DNA from: Candidatus Segatella violae
Lineage (GTDB): Bacteria > Bacteroidota > Bacteroidia > Bacteroidales > Bacteroidaceae
DNA length: 7,359 nucleotides
Reading direction: 5' to 3'
Assembly (NCBI GenBank): GCA_002440225.1
Contig: DJSH01000030.1
Coordinates: forward strand, 1 to 7,359
Positions 1-6,400 of this stretch are shown here, in pieces. The first letter of the stretch is position 1. Each line of letters starts with the position of its first letter. The translations under genes were made by a program, and so were the position numbers. The notes under the pieces were generated by a model. That model worked only from the letters and a program-made list of their open reading frames with translations, had not been told where the DNA came from and made no database searches.

Positions 1-2
1 TG

Positions 3-611
3 TTCTATTATGGCATGTTGACCATCAAGGGTACTCGTGGCGATAAGCTGATATTGGGCATTCCGAACAACAATGTCCGCAAGCAATATTATGGCTATCT
101 GAAGGAAATTTTCGAGGAGAAGGCAACGCTGAGTGTGAACAAGCTCACCGATTATTATTATGACATGGCATACGACGGCAAGTGGCGAGAGGGGTTGACC
201 TTCTTGGCTGATAGTTATGCCAACGTCTCGTCTGTTCGTGATGGCATCGAGGCTGAGCGCAACCTGCAAGGTTTCTTCATGGCTTATCTCAACCTCAATA
301 ATTACTATTATACAGCGCCAGAGCTGGAGTTGAACCATGGTTATTGCGACTTCTTCCTCTTGCCCGACTTGACGCATTATCCTACGAAGCACAGCTACAT
401 CCTGGAGTTGAAACTGATTCCGAAGAAGGAGAAGGGAATGACGAAGAAAGTGCATGAGGGACTGATAGCCCAGCAATGGGAGGAAGCCACGAAGCAAATC
501 AAGCAATATTCCGAGGCACCGAGGGTTGAGGCATTGCGCCAAGGCACCCAGTTGCATCGCGTCATCATGCAGTTTGATGGTTGGAAACTGTATCGGATGG
601 ATGAGGTGTAG
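3..611 (+). CDS. AAA-ATPase-like protein with C-terminal PD-(D/E)XK nuclease domain, 5'-truncated
   Basis: The reading frame is open to the left edge (codons F-Y-Y-G precede the Met at 15), so this is the end of a longer gene and the Met at 15 is internal. Numbering from that Met, the segment LGIPNNNVR (14-22) and the following helical stretch match the region joining the ATPase part to the nuclease part in the Bacteroidales AAA-ATPase-like/DUF1703 family, whose members are about 500-550 aa. The nuclease-like domain shows E81 (GIEAER), D112 (GYCDFFLLPD) and E131-L-K133 (YILELKL), followed by a helix with EATKQIKQY (157-165), which together form a complete PD-(D/E)XK signature. The family's biological role is not established. 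Involvement in DNA transactions or mobile-element biology is inference. The ATPase half lies outside the window, so Walker motifs cannot be checked. Stop TAG at 609-611. Confidence 0.85.
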   Translation, partial: FYYGMLTIKGTRGDKLILGIPNNNVRKQYYGYLKEIFEEKATLSVNKLTDYYYDMAYDGKWREGLTFLADSYANVSSVRDGIEAERNLQGFFMAYLNLNNYYYTAPELELNHGYCDFFLLPDLTHYPTKHSYILELKLIPKKEKGMTKKVHEGLIAQQWEEATKQIKQYSEAPRVEALRQGTQLHRVIMQFDGWKLYRMDEV

Positions 612-687
612 TTACTTCGGCATGAAACTCAGGGACAAGTATCCTTTCCCGAAGGAATAGGTAATGTAAATATTGAAAGGAAAAATA

Positions 688-984
688 ATGGAAACATTCA
701 ATGAAGTAATATCTGGCAATCAACTGGTATTGGTTGATTTCTTTGCGACATGGTGCCAGCCATGCAAAATGATGCACCCGATATTGGAAGACTTGAAGAA
801 GACGGTGGGCGACAAGCTTCGCATCATCAAGGTGGATGTGGATGCTCACAACGATGTGGCTTCCCAATACGACATCCGCTCCGTCCCGACATTGATGCTC
901 TTCCGCAATGGGGAAGTATTGTATCGGGAGAGTGGAGCTATGTCGAAGGCCGACTTGATGGCGTTGCTCGATCCGTTTATGTAG
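688..984 (+). CDS. Thioredoxin family protein with WCQPC active site
   Basis: A 98-aa cytosolic single-domain thioredoxin with no signal peptide, expected to carry out dithiol-disulfide exchange. The fold signature is clear: beta strand VLVDFFATW (14-22), redox motif W22-C23-Q24-P25-C26-K27, KVDVD (48-52), and the cis-proline loop S65-V66-P67-T68 followed by LMLFRNGEV. Length is close to the usual 100-110 aa. The active site has Gln where most thioredoxins have Gly (WCGPC), which may shift redox potential or partner choice. I chose ATG 688 over the in-frame TTG at 673 because an AAAGGA Shine-Dalgarno-like stretch (676-681) lies upstream and family members begin near this Met. It follows the ATPase gene by 76 bp with no convincing terminator between, so it could be co-transcribed or have its own promoter. 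Paralogues are common in Bacteroidales, so I do not assign trxA. Confidence 0.93.
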   Translation: METFNEVISGNQLVLVDFFATWCQPCKMMHPILEDLKKTVGDKLRIIKVDVDAHNDVASQYDIRSVPTLMLFRNGEVLYRESGAMSKADLMALLDPFM

Positions 985-998
985 ATCAGCTTCCATAT

Positions 999-1029
999 AG
1001 CCTTCCTTTTTTGATGGAAAGGGAAGGCT
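999..1029. terminator. Hairpin shared by convergent genes
   Basis: AGCCTTCC (999-1006) pairs with GGAAGGCT (1022-1029). The stem continues with one G-U pair (1007/1021) and three A-U pairs (1008-1010/1018-1020) around a 7-nt loop. It lies between the thioredoxin stop and the minus-strand gene, whose TAA stop at 1031-1029 shares base 1029 with the right arm. Neither side has a run of T after the stem, so it is not a canonical intrinsic terminator. Its position makes a bidirectional transcript-end hairpin the best guess. Confidence 0.5.
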
Positions 1030-1319
1030 TAAATCATAATCGGAATCACTTCCTCCTCATCGGGCCAGTGCGGCAAGTAGAGTAATGGTCGGGGTGTTCC
1101 GCCTAATCCCGACCAGTCTATTCTCTTTACATAGTCGAAGTCTGGAGGACCGAAGTCGAAGCTTCTGCCATAGAGCACGATGGCTCCTCTGCCCTCGTCT
1201 ATTTTCCAAAGTCCTCCGCCGTAGGTGCATTGTTCTCCTGGGACAAGCATATCGCGGTGGAGATATACATGTCCGAACTTCAGTACGCCGTCCCGATTGA
1301 TAATGAATTTCTGAAACAT
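1029..1319 (-). CDS. Conserved hypothetical protein, 96 aa
   Basis: A 96-aa soluble protein with no signal peptide or membrane segment and no domain I can name. It is rich in Gly, aromatic and acidic residues: GGGLWKIDEGRGAIVLYGRS (34-53), then a FDFGPPDFDYV stretch, then GLGGTPRPLLYLPHWPDEEE near the C-terminus. The pattern suggests a compact beta-rich fold. I believe similar short proteins occur in other Bacteroidales, but I recall no function. Reality of the gene is supported by codon use resembling its neighbours, a full Bacteroidetes-type promoter 56 bp upstream, an A-rich leader typical of this phylum before the ATG, and a hairpin at its 3' end. It is transcribed towards the thioredoxin gene. 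It stands alone rather than in an operon, since nothing else on the minus strand adjoins it. Confidence 0.75.
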   Translation of the reverse strand: MFQKFIINRDGVLKFGHVYLHRDMLVPGEQCTYGGGLWKIDEGRGAIVLYGRSFDFGPPDFDYVKRIDWSGLGGTPRPLLYLPHWPDEEEVIPIMI

Positions 1320-1374
1320 ATTGTCTTTTTATTCTTTTTTTATTTTTGTTCCTTTGAGATGTGCTAATTTAAGG

Positions 1375-1406
1375 CAAATGTACGTTTAATTTTTTGAACA
1401 TCCAAA
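1375..1406 (-). promoter_or_regulatory. Bacteroidetes-type promoter for the 96-aa gene
   Basis: On the minus strand TTTG (1406-1403) is followed after exactly 20 nt by TACATTTG (1382-1375). This fits the Bacteroidetes -33/-7 pattern (TTTG, 19-21 nt, TAnnTTTG). The start of transcription would fall near 1370, giving a leader of about 50 nt that is almost pure A/T with A-runs up to the ATG at 1319. No strong Shine-Dalgarno is present, as is usual in this phylum. Confidence 0.7.
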
Positions 1407-1491
1407 GATGGGGGCATTTTTTATGGAATATTAGTACTATGAGATGGCGGCTTGTATGATAAGACGATATAAATGATTATTTGTGTAGTTC

Positions 1492-1529
1492 ATTCGGGAT
1501 TTACTGCAAATTTGCAGTAAATCCCGAAT
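1492..1529. repeat. Perfect 38-bp palindrome (copy 1)
   Basis: The left half ATTCGGGATTTACTGCAAA (1492-1510) is the exact reverse complement of the right half (1511-1529), with no spacer. Pairing stops at 1491/1530. A related copy lies at 1660-1703, 171 bp away centre to centre. The two core 38-mers differ at 6 positions, only one of them in the right half. No T-run follows, and it lies more than 100 bp upstream of the predicted transcription start, so it is not a terminator for a nearby gene. It may be an operator-like binding site or a palindromic interspersed repeat. Confidence 0.9.
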
Positions 1530-1602
1530 AGAGTTGCTTTGAATGTAGTCAAAGTAAGTTGGATGAGTAGATTGAAAACCATTTTTATTTTATTGTATAT
1601 CA

Positions 1603-1635
1603 GTTGGATATTAGCTAATAAATGTTATATTTTTG
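1603..1635 (+). promoter_or_regulatory. Probable promoter for the AAA_14/DUF4143 gene
   Basis: TATTTTTG (1628-1635) matches the TAnnTTTG -7 element. GTTG (1603-1606) matches three of four bases of the -33 TTTG with a 21-nt gap. Transcription would begin near 1642 and give a leader of about 67 nt containing a small hairpin and palindrome copy 2. The -33 match is imperfect and the region is AT-rich, so chance matches are possible. Confidence 0.45.
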
Positions 1636-1645
1636 TATGATGTTA

Positions 1646-1658
1646 CGATAAAATATCG
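1646..1658 (+). other. Small hairpin CGATA-AAA-TATCG
   Basis: A 5-bp perfect stem with a 3-nt loop lies between the predicted transcription start and palindrome copy 2. It is weak alone but adds to an unusually structured leader. It could also be a short operator half-site pair. Confidence 0.3.
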
Positions 1659-1659
1659 C

Positions 1660-1703
1660 TCTATCCGAAATTTATTGTAAATTTGCAGTAAATTCCGAAT
1701 AGA
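1660..1703 (+). repeat. Imperfect 44-bp palindrome (copy 2) running into the ribosome binding site
   Basis: The two arms pair around the centre 1681/1682. Of 22 positions, 18 are Watson-Crick, two are T-G wobbles (1675/1688, 1678/1685) and two are mismatches (1665/1698, 1668/1695). The right half TTTGCAGTAAATTCCGAAT (1682-1700) differs from copy 1 at one base, while the left arm has decayed by transitions. The 3' foot pairs TCT (1660-1662) with AGA (1701-1703), the first half of the Shine-Dalgarno AGAAGG (1701-1706). A folded leader would therefore crowd the start codon at 1709. Both copies are followed by AGA or AGAG. Confidence 0.85.
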
Positions 1704-1706
1704 AGG
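1701..1706 (+). promoter_or_regulatory. Ribosome binding site AGAAGG at the foot of the palindrome
   Basis: AGAAGG is a good Shine-Dalgarno match but lies only 2 nt before ATG 1709, closer than usual. Its first three bases can pair into the copy 2 hairpin. The next in-frame Met is far inside the conserved domain, beyond the Walker A motif, so 1709 remains the best start. Confidence 0.5.
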
Positions 1707-1708
1707 TT

Positions 1709-2974
1709 ATGGCAAAGTATGTAAATAGACAAGTTTATCTGCAAAAATTGATTAATCGGCGAGACAATGGTGAAGTGAAAATCATCACGGGTACACGTCG
1801 ATGTGGAAAGTCGTGGCTTCTCAAAAAGGTGTATAGAGACTATTTGCTGGGGCAAGGTGTGTCGAAGGAGAATATCTTGATAGTGTCTTTTGATATGGAT
1901 GAAGACATTGATGGGAAAGATCTGACCGACCCGATAGTTCTCAAGAATCATCTATATTCCCAAATAACCGATGAGGATGCAAACTATTATGTCTTTCTTG
2001 ATGAGATTCAAATGGTGGAGGGATTTGAAAGAATAGTGAATGGATTGAATGCTCGTGACAATGTAGATGTCTATATCACGGGGAGCAACTCTAAGTTTCT
2101 TTCAAGCGACATCAATACCATATTTCGTGGGCGTGGCGATGAGGTGAGAGTCTATCCCTTTTCTTTCAAGGAATTCTGTACTGATAGAACAGAACCAGTC
2201 AATGAACTTTGGAAGGAATATTATACCTATGGAGGAATGCCTGCCCTTAGAAATCAACCCACTCCTGAGCAGAAGGTAAGCTATCTGCAACGCCTTTGGC
2301 AGAAAACTTATCTGGATGACGTAGTAGAGAGAAATGGCATCAAGAATCGTATGGCATTGGAGAGTTTGGTGGATTCTCTGTGCTCGTCGATAGGTTCACT
2401 AACCAATCCTACAAAGATAAAAAATACTTTGGAGAGTGTGCAACACGTAAAGTTGGACGCAGAGACAGTCTCTTCTTATATGCAAAGTTTGGAGAACGCT
2501 TTCCTCTTTGAGGGCTCTCGCCGTTACAATGTGAAGGGGCGGAAGTATTACGAGAGCATCAAGAAGTATTATGTGGTGGATGTTGGTTTGCGCAATGCTC
2601 GTCTCAACTTTCGCCAACAAGAGGTTACGCATATCATGGAAAATGTCATCTACAATGAGTTGCGAATCCGTGGTTATGTGGTGGATGTAGGAGTAGTGGA
2701 AAGCCGAGTGATGCGAGACGGCAAGAGTACTTATCAGCAGTTGGAGATAGATTTCATAGCCACGAATGGGCTTGATAAGTATTACATCCAGTCGGCGTAT
2801 GCCTTGCCTACGGAAGAAAAGCGTGAACAAGAACTTGCCTCGCTAAAGAAAATAGACGACTCCTTCCGCAAGATAGTTATCGTAGGCGATGACATCGCCA
2901 CGTATATGGATGAGAATGGCTATATCTTCATGGGATTGTTCCAGTTCTTGCAGAACGAGAAGGTGATAGAGTAA
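1709..2974 (+). CDS. AAA_14/DUF4143 family ATP-binding protein
   Basis: A 421-aa protein of the AAA_14 plus DUF4143 family, abundant in Bacteroidetes and archaea and of unknown function. Walker A is G28-TRRCG-K34-S35. Walker B is VFLDE (95-99, D98 and E99) followed by IQMV. A sensor-like ITGSNS (123-128) and a GRGDEVRVYPFSFKEF segment (141-156) are family hallmarks, as is YTYGGMPAL (172-180). Residues about 200-265 are helical and probably contain the winged-helix part. The C-terminal part resembles a PD-(D/E)XK fold: E311 and E317 on a helix, then LEIDFIA with D348. The next strand reads Y-I-Q361-S-A instead of E-x-K, so nuclease activity is doubtful. Length is normal and no signal peptide is seen. 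It appears monocistronic, preceded by two palindromes and a structured leader, and followed by a lipoprotein pseudogene after 49 bp. Confidence 0.92.
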   Translation: MAKYVNRQVYLQKLINRRDNGEVKIITGTRRCGKSWLLKKVYRDYLLGQGVSKENILIVSFDMDEDIDGKDLTDPIVLKNHLYSQITDEDANYYVFLDEIQMVEGFERIVNGLNARDNVDVYITGSNSKFLSSDINTIFRGRGDEVRVYPFSFKEFCTDRTEPVNELWKEYYTYGGMPALRNQPTPEQKVSYLQRLWQKTYLDDVVERNGIKNRMALESLVDSLCSSIGSLTNPTKIKNTLESVQHVKLDAETVSSYMQSLENAFLFEGSRRYNVKGRKYYESIKKYYVVDVGLRNARLNFRQQEVTHIMENVIYNELRIRGYVVDVGVVESRVMRDGKSTYQQLEIDFIATNGLDKYYIQSAYALPTEEKREQELASLKKIDDSFRKIVIVGDDIATYMDENGYIFMGLFQFLQNEKVIE

Positions 2975-3023
2975 TAATTGATTGAGGTAGCTAAAGAACA
3001 AATAACGTAATAAAGATAATCGT

Positions 3024-3388
3024 ATGAAGAAATTGACATATTTGCTTATGGCGGCAATGATGCTGACCTTGGGCAGCTGCAAGGAGAATTACTCGCAAGG
3101 CGAGAAGGTGGGCAACTTGATAGAGTTTACCAAGATTCGCTCATCAATCTGATGAAGCAAGCGCAGGTGGAGGGATGGAAGTTGAAGATTCGTTACCATG
3201 AGGTATGGGGCTTCGTGAATGTGCTGAACAACCGTGGCGAGACCGATTACTTTGTGGATGACGTGACCGTGCTCGACAAGGACTTCGCCGACCCATTGAA
3301 GAGAGTGGGGAATGGCGAAAGAGGCAGGGTAGTGGATACCGTCTTCGTGGTGATAGATAAGAATGAATTACTGAAGAGGAAGAAATAA
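3024..3388 (+). pseudogene. Frameshifted small lipoprotein gene
   Basis: ATG 3024 opens a 42-aa frame with a classic lipoprotein signal: MKK, a hydrophobic core LTYLLMAAMMLTL, and lipobox LGSC with the lipidation Cys at residue 19. It continues KENYSQGEKVGNLIEFTK, then a TGA stop at 3150-3152. A second frame, shifted relative to the first, encodes the rest: ...YQDSLINLMKQAQVEGWK, an NRGETDYFVDDVTVLDKDF stretch, and VVDTVFVVIDKNELL up to TAA 3386-3388. This frame is open well upstream of its first ATG (3152), and the QDSLINL codons (3131-3151) read naturally there, placing the break at about 3128-3136. Family members I recall are Bacteroidales lipoproteins of roughly 150 aa, so the 365-bp remnant probably also lost an internal segment. 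Function is unknown; the intact protein would be membrane-anchored. The alternative is two tiny genes overlapping at TGATG, or a sequencing error. Confidence 0.7.
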
Positions 3389-3392
3389 AAAG

Positions 3393-3429
3393 GAAAATAG
3401 TATTTTCTGTATTATTTTTGCTAACTTTG
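3393..3429 (+). promoter_or_regulatory. Promoter and possible operator of the restriction-modification gene
   Basis: TAACTTTG (3422-3429) is an exact TAnnTTTG -7 element followed by GCAAC, common in Bacteroidales promoters. An overlapping second match, TATTTTTG, lies at 3413-3420. No good TTTG -33 is found at the right distance. Upstream, GAAAATA (3393-3399) and TATTTTC (3401-3407) form a 7-bp inverted repeat around one base, just where an operator or a weak hairpin for the preceding pseudogene would lie. The leader to ATG 3462 would be about 27 nt and lacks a clear Shine-Dalgarno. Confidence 0.5.
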
Positions 3430-3461
3430 CAACCAAATAGAATAATTAAGCTCTGCTTATA

Positions 3462-6400
3462 ATGGTTAAAGAACAAATAAGAGAATTATTGAATCTTCTT
3501 GGCTTTAAGCAAGAAGGTGATAAATATGCAAAAGAATATAAGACGACTCTGCATCCTTTGATAGTGGATGTAGAGAAGGAATGTATATATTATGCAAATA
3601 GTGGTATCACAGTTACTCGCAACACAACTTCCAATTTAAGTGAAGATGAAAATCTTGTAGTGTTGGAATGTGTTGATCGTCTTTTATCAATGGGGTATCA
3701 TGCCAATCATATAGAGCTGGAACCACATTGGAAAATGGGACATGGACAAAAGGGTGGCTTCGCTGATATTTGGGTTCGTTCATATTCAGACAAACCATTT
3801 GATGGAAATGAAGAAGACCTAACATCATGGGTCATTATAGAATGCAAAACTGTTGGAGCAAAATATAATGAGGCTTGGAACGATACTTTGGATGATGGAG
3901 CCCAGTTGTTCTCTTATTTTCAGCAAGAACCTAAAACAAAGTTCTTATGCCTTTATACTTCCGACATCGTAGATGGAAAGATTAAGGCGGAGTACAAGTT
4001 GATGAATGTTCAAGACAACGAGGATTTGTTGGCTTCGGATAAGTCTGCCCAAAGCTATAAGGATAAGAACGACAAGCAGCGTTATCGTGTTTGGCGTGAT
4101 ACCTATGATTGTGAATATGCGACAAGGGGCTTGTTTGAGAAAGATATTCAACCCTACGAGATTGGCAAGAATAAATATACAATTGCTGATTTGGAAGAGG
4201 TTGATAATAGCGAGATTCAAAAGAAATATCATGAGTTCGCCCTCATCTTGCGTCAGCACAATGTGAGTGGTCGTGAGAATGCTTTCGATAAGTTGGTAAA
4301 TTTATTCTTGGCAAAGGTCGTGGACGAGACCAACAATCCTGAGAATTTGCATTTTTACTGGAAAGGTACAGCCTATGATGATGATTTCCAATTGCAAGAC
4401 CGTTTGCAACGCCTTTATCGTGACGGCATGATGCGTTTCTTGAAGGAGGAAGTTACCTATATTGAAAATAGTGAGATAGATAAGGCTTTCCGTAGATTTA
4501 AGAATGACCCTGATTCCACCAAGAAAACCATCATGGAATACTTCCGTGCGTTGAAGTTCTTCTCGGATAATGATTTCTCTTTCATCAGTGTGCATAATGA
4601 AAAACTCTTCCGTCAAAATGCCGTGGTATTGAGAAAAATGGTAAAGATGCTGCAAGATATTCGGTTGAAGACGAATGAGGCTCATCAGAACCAATTCTTG
4701 GGTGACTTGTTCGAGGGATTTTTGAATAGAGGTATCAAGCAGAGTGAGGGACAGTTCTTCACTCCGATGCCTATTGTGCGTTTTATCGTTTCATCTTTGC
4801 CGTTGGAGCATGTCATAAGAGATAATGAGGATATTCCATGGGCGATAGACTATGCTTGTGGTGCAGGTCATTTCTTGACGGAATATGCTGTGCGTATTAA
4901 AGAGTTTGTGGAGAAATATCGCAAGGATATTCCTATCAAAGAGTATTATTCTCGAATAACAGGTATCGAAAAGGAATATCGTTTGTCTAAGGTGTCGAAG
5001 GTTTCTGCCTTTATGTATGGTCACGATGACATCAACATCGTATATGCTGATGCACTCGTTAAGCATCCTGAGGTGCATGATGGTCAATATGAGGTATTAG
5101 TGGCAAATCCTCCTTATGCGGTATCTGGTTTCTTGGATACTTTGACGGAAGAGCAACGCAAACAGTACACTTTGTATAATGACAGTGTGAACACAGACAA
5201 GAACAATGTGATCGAGGCTTTCTTTATTGAGCGTGCAGCGCAATTGATGAAGACAGGTGGTGTGGCTGGTATCATCTTACCTGTTTCTGTATTGAATAGA
5301 AATGGCATTCATGCACATGCTCGTGAGATAATCTTGCAAAACTTTGACATTGTGGCTTTGGCTGAGTTTGGAAGTGGAACGTTTGGACAGACAGGTACAA
5401 ATACCGTTACGATGTTCTTGCGTCGTAAAGAGACGAATACACCTGATGCAGAGCATTTTAAGAATAGGGTGAATAGTTGGTTTGCTCAGCGAGAAGAGAC
5501 AAATGCCGTTTATCAAGACGAGCATTTGTTAGGTGCTTACTGTAGTCATTGCGATTATCATTTGGAAGACTATAAGGCTTTTATTGGTGGTATGATTAAC
5601 GATAGTTTCTTGAAAACAGAAACTGTCCAGGCTTACTATGCTTCTTTCTTTGGAAATCAGAGAAACGCCATGAAGGATGTTTGTGATAAGGCTAAAGCCA
5701 TTAGAAATAAATTTTTGTCTCGTTCTAAGACGAGACAATTTAAGGAAATGTCTTTGGAAGAGCAAAATCAAATCAAGGAGCAAGCTTTCTTGAATTTCGT
5801 TACAGCCATAGAGAAAGAAAAGGTGTACTATTTCGTCTTGGCTAATACTGTGTCTCAACCAGTGTTGCTTATCAAGTCGCCAACTTCCAATGCTGATATA
5901 AAGAAGTTCTTGGGATATGGATGGAGTGGTAGTAAAGGCAATGAGGGTATCCAATACTTGAATGTAGCTACGAAAGAATCTGAAGATGGCGAGGATGATG
6001 AGGAAGAAGATAATACCATGAGTCAAATTCGAGGTATTGATGGAATTCAGACCCCATTGTTTAATCCTGTCAATCTTGCAGATGATAATAAGATAAATAC
6101 ACTCGTCCGTAAGAACTTCATGGGGGAGAAAGTTGCTGTACCACAAGAATTGGTAAGCTATGTGAGCAAGGCAAGATTGGTGGATATGCTTGACTTCTCT
6201 CGTACATCGTTTACAAAAGAATTTAAGACAAGCGTTGTTTCACATGATGATATAGATACCAAATGGGCTTTAGTGAAATTGAAAAGTGTTTGTGAAAGTA
6301 TAGTTTCTGGTGGTGATAAACCACAGAATTTTGCAAAAGAGCAAACCGCTTCGTTGCAGATTCCTGTTTATGCAAATGGAGTTGTGAATGATGGACTTCA

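Larger units (their letters stand above)
1320..1708. other. 389-bp intergenic region carrying two promoters and two palindromes
   Basis: No convincing gene is seen here on either strand. From left to right it holds the minus-strand leader and promoter (1320-1406), about 85 bp with nothing recognisable except an 8-bp palindrome TAGTACTA near 1431, a perfect 38-bp palindrome, about 70 bp of AT-rich filler, a plus-strand promoter-like site, a small hairpin, and a second decayed copy of the palindrome adjoining the next start codon. Confidence 0.7.

Noticed and set aside
612..660. Terminator after the first gene, from CTTCGG (615-620) and CCGAAG (649-654)
   Set aside because: The 6-bp arms are separated by 28 nt, pairing does not extend, and no T-run follows.
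565..996. 143-aa minus-strand frame over the thioredoxin gene
   Set aside because: It overlaps the thioredoxin on the other strand for its full length and shows no domain; the thioredoxin motifs are unambiguous.
1492..1529. Palindrome copy 1 as a Rho-independent terminator
   Set aside because: No gene on either strand ends nearby; the flanking minus-strand gene starts on that side, and there is no T-tract.
1492..1703. CRISPR-like array because of two related repeats
   Set aside because: Only two copies occur, each is fully palindromic, the spacing is 171 bp centre to centre, and no cas gene is present.
3462..5400. Classical type I restriction operon with separate HsdR, HsdM and HsdS
   Set aside because: A single uninterrupted frame covers all functions, and no helicase or Walker A motif of HsdR is present in the chain.
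5529..6146. Open 205-aa frame on the minus strand inside the restriction-modification gene
   Set aside because: It lies wholly opposite a strongly supported methyltransferase coding sequence, and its residue composition (rich in Ile, Leu, Ser and His) is typical of an antisense shadow with no recognisable motif.
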